Shown here in pieces: positions 56,135 through 64,000 of a stretch of DNA of 64,000 nt. This DNA is from Typhlomys cinereus (taxonomy: Eukaryota; Chordata; Mammalia; Rodentia; Platacanthomyidae). The position numbers and the translations under genes are program-made. Location of the stretch: assembly GCA_023101885.1 (NCBI GenBank), contig JALPQD010000413.1:593650-657649 (forward strand), read 5' to 3'. A model generated the notes under the pieces. That model did not search any database. It was not told the DNA's origin and worked only from the letters and a program-made list of their open reading frames with translations. Every line of letters starts with the position of its first letter. The stretch's first letter is position 1.

Positions 56135-59100
56135 ATTGCTAGTCCATAGTACTCATGAACATAGTAATATAACTAAGAGTAAAACCATGTGATCATGTTA
56201 ATATATGATAAAAAATACTTGACGAGATGCTTTCTACAAACTATGAATGCAGATAACCTCATAAATGATAAAGGCTCATTAAAACAAATTAATAACAAAA
56301 CCCACAGCTAATGTCATCAGGTGAAATATTAAATCTTTTTCCCTTCAGATCAGAACTAGCAAAAAAAATGCTTCCTTCTTACTTTTTGTTCCCTTGAGAA
56401 AAAGTTTCACTATGATTAGAACTCGTCATGCAGCTTAGACTGGCCTTGAACTATGAATCCTGTCTCTGCTTCCCATGTACTAGAACACACCACTGCATCT
56501 GTTCATTACCATGTGAAGGTGAATGGAGAGAACCAACTCCATAAAAATGCCCTCTGACCTCCACACAGGTGTCATGGTATGTGTGTGTGCACAAATACCA
56601 CAATAAAAATTTGGAAAAATGTCAATAGGAAAATGGATAAATAGTGTTATATTCTTAAGAGTAAAAATATTACACTTATTCAAATGAATAAGTGGAATAT
56701 GCTACCTACTTTGGTGAGATTTATTAAAAGATGTAATATATAAAAGTCAAGGCGGGGGCTGGGGAGAAGTCACAAGCTATAGAACCTGCATTTCCAGTCC
56801 TGGAAGTAGAGTCTGAAAAACCCCAGAGCAAAACAATAAAGAAGTACAGCAATCCAGGATGATTCTTGAAGTCACCCTTGGGCCTCCATAAACACACACG
56901 CTCAAATTCCCTCTTCTACATAAACACAGGCAAATAAATAGATAAAATTTACAGATTGGCATACAGTATAAAATTAATTTATGTTTAAAAAGATTAAAAT
57001 ATATTTAGCTACAAGGCTTGCCAGATATAATCAATCATAAAAACTTTAAGACACATTTTCAATAAATCCTTATTTTTCCACTGTTATCAGCCAAAACATT
57101 TTTAGTGTATTTTTACATTAAAATCATCTACCCGCCAAACTGTAAGAATTTAACCTCATGAAATATTACTGTATTATAGTAAAAATCTGCTTCTGAACTT
57201 ACCTTCCCCCTGTGCACTCTTGGAATGTATGTGGAGAGAAGAGCTGGAGATGGGTGGGACTGGTTGGGTGTACTGTGAGGGCAATGGAGGAGGTGGTGGT
57301 GTGACTTGGATTGGGTCATAGCGTTTCTCACTGAATGATCGATCCATGGCATCAGTTTCAGGTTTTCCCCTGTTTGAGAAGAGAAAAAAAGGAAGAAAAG
57401 AAAGAAAATGTCCAACACCTAAAAATAAACTCTCATTTATGAAACAAGCTCTTATCCCTCCAAGTGTCCTTAAATTAAAAAAAAATCTAGAAATATCACA
57501 TTTTCATGAGTATGATCAGCTACTATACCAAAATATACAAACAAATTCAACCATTCAGCAGCACAAGAAATACTAAGACAGCACAGATACTTTAAGTATA
57601 TTAGTAAGGCATCCAGGATATATCAACCAAAAGGCGGGTGAAATTTTGGGTATACTTTAAATATTTAATTGTGAGATTTACAAAAAGTTATGGTAAGTTT
57701 ATGGAAGTCTTGAGAATATTTTGAGAAGTAGATCTTTGCAGAAACCTTCTTTAAACCTACTTCTAATTTTGTACCAAAGGTAAAAAGTCTTGGCATCTGA
57801 CATATTTAAGACATTTGGTAAAACATGATGCCGCAGACCAGATGTTGGCAAATGCTTCACTACAAAGCCAGACAAATAAATGTTTTTGGCTTTTGGGCCC
57901 ATACAGTCTGCCACAGATCTTCAACTTTGCTGTTATAAGCCAAAATTAGACATAGTAAGCCAACAAATGGGCAGAGTTGTGCTCTATTAACACCAGGGGA
58001 AAAACAGGACATTTTTTACTTTAGAATCAGCTTCTAGTTTACTGTTTTGCTTTTTTTTTTGTTGTTGTTGTTGTTTAAAGACTGCTAGAGTAGCAGATTG
58101 CTTTACAAGGCTTATTTAAGAAAAATTAAGACATATATCCTTATTTTTACAGATTGCCAATTGTAAAGAAATCTTCCAAATAGACCCATAATTGCAACAC
58201 TGCCATCTACACCTTACTTCGGAGCACCAAGGTTACACTGGTTTTATGTGCACAAACAATAACATATACACTTAAATGCATGTTTATTTTCACACAGACT
58301 TTTGTTGAAACTTTTTAGTTTTAGGATTCACTGTACAATGATGCTGGTATCTTGTTCTAAGCATTTAGACAAAGTATCTGACAATAGTGTGAAGGTCTGA
58401 AAGTGCACATAATGCCAATGGCACAGTGAGGGACACCTCATGTAACAACCTCACAGCAATGCCAGTCTTACCACTTGATGTTCCTTTTCAAGTAGTCAGA
58501 GCTAGTATAAGAGCCAAGAAATCTAGGTGGTGGCAAAGCAAGCGCAATAGAAAAATGAAAGAAAATGGTCAATCTAACTAAGTAAATTTGCAGCAAATGG
58601 AATTCAAATGTCATTTAAAAGTATCAGCCAGCATCTACAATTTCAACATAACTTGCTTCAATAAAGAACATACTCTTACTTGGCTAAGAAAATGACAATA
58701 TATTACATATAAAGCACTAACTTAGCTATGTTCTGCTTGCCCATTCATATCACATACTTTCACTGGTGCTGCCAGTGAAGATCAATGTGTCTGAGCTCTA
58801 CTCATGTCCAATTTTTGCCCATTATACAAAGAAATGAGCCAGGCTGAAGAGGTAGCTCAATGGTTGTACTTGGTTGTTGCATGCCAGGCCCTAGGTTCAT
58901 ACCCATTATACCCATCCTCAGCCTAATCAAAGGCAAAAGCAAAAACAGAAAGTAATGAACCAAGTAAATGAGTAACAAATACATATAATAAGTTTTTTGA
59001 ATAAGTGAATCCTAATAAAAGAAAGACTGGATAAAAGCAATTCTGTAAGCAAAGATGGAAAAAACTGATACAACCTGATGATTATGCTAACCTGTAAATA

Positions 59101-62100
59101 GGGTAATTCAAGTAGAAACTCAAGTACTCTCAAAACACAGCTATGATTAACTCTGTTTTCCTCTCCAGTAAGCTCTTATCCATCTCCGACACTAAACTAG
59201 TCCTGTGGTGGGTGAGCCACACTTACTCATATCCTGGCTCCTTTAAGAATGTCACATGCACACAAATACTACTTGCCATCAGTTGGTATGTGTAGTTCTT
59301 AAAAATCAGAATGGATATTATTTATTTCATCTAAAAGCAACACATATGTCTGAAAATTATTAGCTAACACTGTTAGCTTCCCAGAGCTGTTAATTAAAAG
59401 GGCAGGAAGGAGGACAGGGGTGGTGGTAGGTGATGTACCTAGCATACTACGCTATGTATTAAGTATTTCATGAACTCAACAAATACTGTATACTAGACTG
59501 CCTGAAAGTTATGTATCACAAACGAGCTACTGAGTTTTGATCCTAGAAAAATCAACATAAAGTCAAAAATATCTTTCATTTGATTCCCTAGAAAACCTTT
59601 TCTCCTATCTTTCAGACAATGTATTCTTGTGTCAGAAGACTAATTTATCTCTTTTATGTCCTCGGCCCTTTTCTGACAGGAATTGAGTCTAAAGGAGCTC
59701 AGCTGTAAATATTTTGCCCAAAGCATCGTCTAGTGCTGTATTAGGAATATGCCATCTAAAGCAGCCGTCACTGCAATAATCAAAGTTTGCACTTATATTT
59801 CTCAGAAATGGCTTTCTTCAGTAGAAATAAAAATTTAAATAGATTTAAATGTTCTAAATCTTTAAATGTTTCAGAAAAAACAGCTAATTAAAATTAGGTT
59901 TTCTCTAAGTTTTAAAATACATTCTAAAAGAATTCACTCAACAGTAAACTACAAATGATAGTATCTGAATATCCTAAGCATTTTAAGTTAAATCTACACA
60001 CTTTTAACTGTAGACACAAAAGTAACATTAATGTGTCAAAGTAGTTAGGCTGAACTGTAGCCCTACTCATAAGCAAACACTATTCTACATGCACCATTAC
60101 TGTGGTTTGAATGTAAACTGTATCACACATGCTCACATGTATTCAAACAGTTGGCTCCCAGCTGGTAGTGCTGTTTTAGAAGGTTATGGAACCTTTAGGG
60201 GGTAGAGCCTTGCTGGGAGGAGAAAGGTCATTGAGGCTGAACCTTGAGGTTTTATAGCAGAGCCACACTTCCTGCTCAACTCCCTGCTCAAGCAGCCAGT
60301 GTGGATGTGACCAGTTAGCCTCCCCTCCTGCCACAACTTCCCTGCTTGCTGACATATCTTAGACTATAGCCCTCTGCAACTGCTTTTTTCTTCTCATGCT
60401 GCTTTTATCATGGCATTTAATTACTGCAACAGAGAAGTAACTAAGCCAGTTATGAGGAATTTTTCAGATGCAAGGTAATGTTTCTCCCCGTTGATGTTAA
60501 GTTCATTGGAAAGGAGATGATATGCTCAGGCCTGACCTAATCAGTCAAAGATAACGCTTTCCCTGAACTTGAAGAGTTCCAGCACTTCCTTGTTCCCCTG
60601 ACTACTTACATTGGGCTAAGAATTTGCACGGGCAAGTCCCATAACTTGTGTGAACAGACTCCTTATGACAAATCCATATCTGCTTTTGTTTCTGTGTATG
60701 TATGAGCCCACTAGCACCCATTCTTTGGTATCAAACTCTACCAGTCAGGGATGGAAAACTAGCAGGAAGCATAAACTGGGTTATCAGGTACAAGAAGAAA
60801 CATAGAAACCAAGAGAAGGCAGAAGCACAGACATGGAAAACAAAGAGGTGCAAGTCCTATGTTTGGCTTTAGCTGTCTGGTCATTTCACTTCTGACCTTG
60901 TCTTCCTCACCTATAAAACTGGAACATAAACCTTTAAAAGTCCCCCAAACCCCGACAAAAAGAAAAAAAAAAAAAAAAAGACAAGCTCTTTATAAAACAA
61001 AACCAGAAATTTCTCAAATATTCTTCCTCAATGACCCTTCACATACCTATTTTTAAATTTAGAAAACAAAAAACAAAGCAAGGAAGAGTTACCATTAAAC
61101 ACAGTCACCGAAGTGGAAAGAGACTCTGAAGACTCATTCTTTTCCATTCAATCTCTTTGATTTTAGCAAGTTTTCTAATGCAGAAGTGAAAATGCAATGT
61201 GAAATCCGACAATTTTTCATAAAAGCTCATTGAATGCTATGCAGTTAATTCCAATTGCAATTTTCTGTCTCATCTTAGTTATAAAAGTTGAGTCATGGAT
61301 GAAGTAACTTACTTTGAAGAATAACTAGAAAAATTTGGCTGACTCTGAGAATGAACTGGTTTCACAGGCTCTGAGAGATGGCTGGCAGGAATGTGTGTGG
61401 AAGGCTTGGTTTCAAAACTTCTTCGGTCAAAGTATGAGAGCTGTTTCCGGTAATATTCTTCATCATCTTCAGGATCATAATGATTTGCACGAACAATATC
61501 TTCAGGTGGCTTCACCTGAGGTTTTTGAGGCTCTGGGACCCTGGCAGATAATATAAAACAGATGAAACACCTTTCCTGATACTAATTTTCAACGTCAATA
61601 GAATATATACATCTTAATTCAAGTGTCCAGGCACAGGGGTGCATGTATATGGAGACCAGGAATGAACCTCATATGTCACATTCCTTAGGAACTGTCAATC
61701 TTGTTTTTTCCCCCTCAGAAAGGGTCTCTTGCTGGGACCTGGGACTTGCCTGTTAGGCCAGGCTGTTTGTCTCTACTTCCCAGGAGATGGTATTTACAAG
61801 CATAGGTTACCATACCCTGTTCTTTATGCGGGGGCTGGAGATAAGTCTCAGGTCCTTGTGCTTGATGTAAGCACTTCACTGAGCAAGTTACCATACCATC
61901 CTTTTATGCTAATCTTTTTACTAACTGCGGATCAAAGTATGGCTCCTACTGGTTCAAGAGTCCCTGAGCACCACTTAATGAGTTCAGTAAGTGGTTATCT
62001 GTGAAAGGTTCATGGCAGGAGAAAAGTAGTTAAATAGTTAACGAAAAGAAAAAGAACCTAGATAGGGGAGAATTGCTTAAAGCATGCTTCAATGTCGGCA

Positions 62101-63912
62101 ACAGTAAGTGATGGACTTTAAGTACTTAAAAAGGATTTTTAAGAAACTTTAATCCAGACTCAGTAAATGATTTTTAGGTAGATAGTCTTATTTGTACAAA
62201 ATCCTAGAGGCAGAGGAAACAAGAAACAAAGTCAATAAGCAAGATAATGTGTTAGACAGTTCTTCTGTATTTATTACAAGTGTGGTTAGTACATCAAACA
62301 TGTACATTAAACAGAGTTCATCTTAGGTCACAACTCAAAGCAGAAGTAAGGAGCCTAAGAGAGTCCAGCTTCTGTCCAGCTCCTATGTCACTTGCCCCAC
62401 TAACTAGCCTTAGAATCTCTTTGAATACAACAGTGTTAGCTCACTGTGGTGTTATTAATACAATGGCAAGAACATTATGCACGTTCACTAAATAAATAAT
62501 TTTAGTGATTTAAACCAATTTGAGTTTTGTTACTCCTAAAAACTAAGAGTTTAATGTCTGGAACAACTTAAAATGAGAAAAAAAATTTTAATCATTAAAA
62601 AGATTTTTTACTGATGACATAACAAAGCTTTATTACAGGAGGTAGAGTATACCTTTTGAGTATTTTTCTAGGGTACTTTAATTGTGAAAGTTGGTTGTTT
62701 TGAGTTGAAGAGAAAGATCTCTTCCTCCTTTCCATACCTCTGTTTTTCTAACACAGTAAATGACTTCCTCCCTAAGATGCTAAATGCTAGTCAGTTCTAT
62801 GCCACAAAGCATACCCACCTGTACAGAGTTTTGTCATGTTCGCTGAATTGATTCTGGTTAGTTTTAGGACCTGTAACAGAAGCACCTGGAGGTTTCGATG
62901 CTACTTCTGGAGGCTGCAGAGATAAGGAAAGATTCGGGAGGGACATTACAAAGCAAGCTTCCTTAAGGGGGAAGTAGTTGAACTTTCTTCATTCTTGTGC
63001 CCAAACATGTAGGCAGTCAAGACACAGCAACTTAATTACCTTAAAAGTGGCAGTGTCATTCACATCTTTCTTGTTCTCCAATGACGCAGATCTTTTGTTT
63101 TCAAACATTTTGACTCTGGTGAGCACAGACTGTGGTTTCATTGCTGGATCTTCCTCCTCTTCAGTCAGAGTTGGGGGAGGAGGCTGTGGTTTGGTAGCTA
63201 CTGTGGGCAGAACTTCTGGCTTATGTTGAGAGGAAGGTATCAGAGGAGGGACAATCGCAGCACCATGTGGAGGCTCATAATGGCCTGCTTTGGAGGAAAA
63301 GGCTTGTGATGGGACTTGTTCGTAACTTCGTGGATACTGGTCAAAGTATTGCTTAGGCTCAGATGACTTAGGACCCGTTGAATAGGGCTGTGTTTCTGAC
63401 CTGTATCTGTTGTGCACCTCATATTCCGGGGCTGGCTGCTCTTCATGTCGGAGAGTAGAGGTTCTGGGTAGCTGTTCATAGCGTGGTCTACCATCATATG
63501 AAAGAGATGCTGGCTCTTCAAAACGTGGGAAATATCCTCGTTCTGAAAACTCATCAGGATGCTGCCTGGAGTCAAGGTCTCGAGGGTGCTGATTATCAAA
63601 AGAAGGCCGAGGTTGGTAGGGCTGCTTGTCCTCATAATATGACCACTGGTCTTCATATGTAGGAATTCGATCTTCATATCGTAGGCGATGGTCGTAGTTT
63701 CTAGGAAACTGGTCAACATAGCTGGAGGAGTCGTATCTGTACGTGGGCTGCTCGAGGTCTCTGCTGGTTTGTTTCTCTACGTACGGAAGCTGAGGTTCAT
63801 AGGTCAGATTTGGCTCTTTGTCTGATCTCTGCCCCGCATGCCCAACAGCTGGCTGTTTCAAAATGTGATTCTGCCTGGTCATTTCTTCAGGATATGGGTC
63901 CTTTCTATAGAC
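49075..63912 (-). CDS. TJP1: TJP1 (ZO-1), C-terminal half, eight spliced exons
   Basis: Seen: eight minus-strand exons, 63040-63912, 62819-62913, 61313-61540, 57203-57369, 54427-54901, 52819-53036, 51714-51857 and 49075-49169. All have AG acceptors and GT donors, and the phases join without a break to 764 codons plus TAA. The product matches ZO-1 throughout, for example DNSILPPLDKEKGETLLSPL and the C-terminus NYLVGANCVSVLIDHF. Known: ZO-1 is a MAGUK scaffold of about 1,750 residues on the cytoplasmic face of tight junctions. It binds claudins, occludin and JAMs through its N-terminal PDZ/SH3/GUK modules and F-actin through the C-terminal half; the ZU5 domain at the end interacts with partners such as MRCK-beta. 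The window starts inside the coding region, so the N-terminal half and promoter are beyond position 64000. No stop or frameshift is present, so the gene looks functional. A second donor in the penultimate exon would shorten the product by 20 residues. Confidence 0.97.
49875..50115 (+). mobile_element. hAT-Charlie MER5A-like fragment in TJP1 intron
   Basis: 'gtttctcaaccagggacaat', 'ggggcaatgtctgggatgtt', 'catctggtaatgcaccagac' follow MER5A. Non-autonomous, old, no coding potential. Confidence 0.7.
50585..50670 (-). repeat. B1-like scrap, minus, TJP1 intron
   Basis: 'gactttgctatgtagctatg', 'gcaaggctggtcttgaacct' is antisense B1. Confidence 0.6.
50985..51115 (-). repeat. B3-like SINE, minus, TJP1 intron
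   Basis: 'gtgtggaagtcagaagacaa', 'gggaatggaattcatgttac', 'tgttgggccatcttgtcaac'. Confidence 0.65.
51714..51857 (-). CDS. TJP1: TJP1 exon: middle of ZU5, two possible donors
   Basis: Acceptor tttactctag at 51858-51859. It reads GETLLSPLVMCGPHGLKFLK, PVELRLPHC, then a 20-residue segment ASMTPDG...SDSSSG ending at the distal donor TCGG|gtatgc (51713). A second donor CATT|gtgcgt lies at 51773, inside the exon. Using it removes exactly 60 bp (51714-51773) and still joins in phase, making ...LPHC-DPKTW.... From memory the usual ZO-1 C-terminus is the short form; which form dominates here cannot be told from sequence. Confidence 0.95.
52819..53036 (-). CDS. TJP1: TJP1 exon: start of the ZU5 domain
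   Basis: Acceptor gaactctcag at 53037-53038, donor GAAAG|gtaaat at 52818. It begins with the acidic linker SPSAVEEDEDEDGHTVV and enters ZU5 at ATARGIFNSNGGVLSS, then SIIIPQGAIPEGIEQEIYFK and VCRDNSILPPLDKEK. The GAIPxG...IYFKV pattern is typical of the ZU5 fold shared with UNC5 and ankyrins. The sequence is almost identical to human ZO-1 as I remember it. Confidence 0.97.
53686..53809 (-). other. Candidate cryptic or poison exon in a TJP1 intron
   Basis: A 124-bp segment flanked by an AG acceptor (gcttcttag) and a CAG|gtaaaa donor. In the phase left by the upstream exon it is open, polar and Pro/Ser-rich (MTTPVWPQISSAQPP, SSYVFNPPMKEKHYQ). Joined to the next exon it shifts frame and meets TGA after seven codons, removing ZU5. 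I do not recognise it in ZO-1. The acceptor pyrimidine tract is weak, so it may be chance. Confidence 0.25.
54245..54370 (+). repeat. B1-like SINE, TJP1 intron
   Basis: 'gaggtgcacacctgtaattc', 'agcacctgggaggaagaggt', 'caaggtcagcctagggagca'. Antisense to the gene; ends 55 bp from the exon at 54427. Confidence 0.8.
54427..54901 (-). CDS. TJP1: TJP1 exon, 475 bp
   Basis: Acceptor tttttcag at 54902-54903, donor GTGAG|gtaaga at 54426. It reads GNSVSLDFQNSFVSKPDPPP through ITPAYNRFTPKPYTSSARPF and FESPKFNHNLLPSE to QINSSTGPKAIPV plus the first two bases of a Ser codon. All are ZO-1 signatures. The segment is basic and Ser/Pro-rich and is expected to be disordered, linking the actin-binding region to ZU5. 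Confidence 0.96.
55232..55505 (+). repeat. B2-superfamily SINE, TJP1 intron
   Basis: 'ggggctggagagatggctca', 'gacgggcagagcctaggaaa', 'catggtcctccactaggaca', AT-rich tail to an A run at 55490. Confidence 0.8.
55849..56132 (+). repeat. B2-superfamily SINE with (CA)n, TJP1 intron
   Basis: 'gctgggctaaaaagattact', 'gaaggacctgagttgggatt', 'cagaaatggcagcagactgc' and (CA)n at 56081-56130. Confidence 0.85.
56385..56640. repeat. B1-like (minus) next to B3-like (plus) scraps, TJP1 intron
   Basis: 56385-56500 is antisense B1 ('cttagactggccttgaacta'). 56520-56630 is a sense B3-like body ('aatgccctctgacctccaca') with (GT)n. Confidence 0.55.
56753..56950 (+). repeat. B2-superfamily SINE, internally deleted, TJP1 intron
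   Basis: 'gcgggggctggggagaagtc' head joined to 'tggaagtagagtctgaaaaa', then 'gtcacccttgggcctccata'. About 80 bp of body is missing. Confidence 0.75.
57203..57369 (-). CDS. TJP1: TJP1 exon, 167 bp, polyproline
   Basis: Acceptor caaacag at 57370-57371, donor GAAG|gtaagt at 57202. It reads GKPETDAMDRSFSEKRYDPI, then QVTPPPPPLPSQYTQPVPPI and SSSSLHIHSKSAQGEG. The PPPPPLP stretch is a candidate SH3/EVH1-type ligand (inference). The exon keeps phase with both neighbours. A 3.9-kb intron separates it from the upstream exon. Confidence 0.95.
57838..58030. mobile_element. hAT-Charlie (MER5/MER20-like) fragment, TJP1 intron
   Basis: 'cagatgttggcaaatgcttc', 'gccagacaaataaatgtttttg'-type text, 'gggcccatacagtctgccac', 'caactttgctgttataagcc' match a common hAT-Charlie passage by eye. 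Confidence 0.55.
58843..58935 (+). repeat. ID-like SINE, TJP1 intron
   Basis: 'ggctgaagaggtagctcaat', 'gccaggccctaggttcatac'. Old copy with A-rich tail. Confidence 0.6.
60101..60450 (+). mobile_element. MaLR-type LTR in TJP1 intron
   Basis: 'tgtggtttgaatgtaaactg', 'tggaacctttagggggtaga', 'gaaccttgaggttttatagc', 'acagagaagtaactaag'. Antisense to TJP1. More diverged than the intergenic copies. Confidence 0.75.
61313..61540 (-). CDS. TJP1: TJP1 exon, 228 bp
   Basis: Acceptor tctgccag at 61541-61542, donor TCAAA|gtaagt at 61312. The translation VPEPQKPQVKPPEDIVRANH continues through an acidic DPEDDEEYYRKQLSYFDRR block to NFSSYSSK, the last Lys codon being split AA|G. It lies within or next to the mapped actin-binding region of ZO-1. 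The apparent TAA after SSK is the donor gtaagt and is removed by splicing. Confidence 0.96.
61690..61915 (-). repeat. B1/ID-like SINE, minus, TJP1 intron
   Basis: 'tcagaaagggtctcttgctg', 'ggccaggctgtttgtctcta', 'tcaggtccttgtgcttgatg'. Degenerate; 150 bp upstream (in gene sense) of the exon at 61540. Confidence 0.55.
62819..62913 (-). CDS. TJP1: TJP1 exon, 95 bp
   Basis: Acceptor tctctgcag precedes CCT at 62913. The exon reads PPEVASKPPGASVTGPKT, then NQNQFSEHDKTLY, then two bases AG before the donor gtgggt at 62818. The split arginine codon is completed by the next exon. It is too short to appear as an open reading frame with its own ATG; it was found by following the ZO-1 protein through the splice sites. 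Confidence 0.95.
63040..63912 (-). CDS. TJP1: TJP1 exon: large tyrosine/proline-rich exon
   Basis: An 873-bp exon, exactly 291 codons. The acceptor ends ttatacag at 63913-63914 after a T-rich tract; the donor is AAG|gtaatt at 63039. It starts VYRKDPYPEEMTRQNH and ends NKKDVNDTATFK. It is low in predicted fold, rich in Tyr, Pro, Arg and Glu (YEDRIPTYEDQWSYYEDK), with a PPPPTLTEEEEDPAMKPQ segment near the end. In ZO-1 the sequence from here on contains the mapped F-actin-binding region. The long reading frames in two frames on this strand reflect its codon bias; only the frame that continues through the splice sites is real. Confidence 0.96.
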
Positions 63913-64000
63913 CTGTATAAAAAAAAAAAAAAATCACATTTAAGAACAAAGGCTTGTTTTAATTCCATTCACTGTGTCACACAATGATTCAGCATCAAAT

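Noticed and set aside
63240..63719. 159-codon minus ORF
   Set aside because: Shadow frame of the large ZO-1 exon at 63040-63912.

Overview
The window is mammalian nuclear DNA, almost certainly from a rodent. It shows intron/exon structure with GT-AG sites, dozens of tRNA-derived SINEs of the B2/B3/B4/ID kind and B1 (7SL-derived) SINEs, rodent-type L1 3' ends, MaLR-type solo LTRs and many long (GT)n, (CT)n, (GATA)n and (GATT)n tracts. The most frequent full-length SINE has a B2-superfamily head but a body unlike the mouse/rat B2 consensus as I remember it. I therefore lean towards a rodent outside the mouse/rat/hamster group, possibly a dipodoid; this is inference only.

Right part (about 47.66-64.0 kb, minus strand): the 3' half of TJP1, encoding the tight-junction scaffold ZO-1. 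Eight coding exons join in phase from 63912 down to a TAA at 49075-49077, giving the last 764 residues: the proline/tyrosine-rich actin-binding region, then the C-terminal ZU5 domain. The 5' half (PDZ1-3, SH3, GUK) lies beyond the right edge. A 3'UTR of about 1.4 kb follows and ends at two AATAAA signals near 47.68-47.70 kb. The penultimate exon has two in-frame donor sites 60 bp apart, so the ZU5 domain can be made with or without a 20-residue insert. The introns hold SINEs, one MaLR LTR and old hAT-Charlie fragments.

Left part (1-47.6 kb): I find no protein-coding gene. The short ORFs are chance ORFs in repeats and microsatellites. The region is a repeat-rich intergenic interval downstream of TJP1. 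It contains: two copies of one endogenous-retrovirus LTR, one next to a tRNA-Trp-like primer-binding site; five MaLR-type solo LTRs, two with perfect 5-bp target-site duplications; many copies of a second LTR-like family beginning 'gtgtcaacttgac'; L1 fragments, including one interrupted by a SINE with a perfect 16-bp target duplication; an old Tigger/MER2-like fragment; and minisatellites of 20, 36 and 62 bp. Three repeat-free, AT-rich, homeobox-site-rich stretches (about 10.69-11.23, 31.14-31.27 and 43.50-43.76 kb) look like possible conserved non-coding elements. I found no wholly new biological system. The best leads are the alternative TJP1 donor, a possible poison exon in a TJP1 intron, and the retroviral LTR pair.
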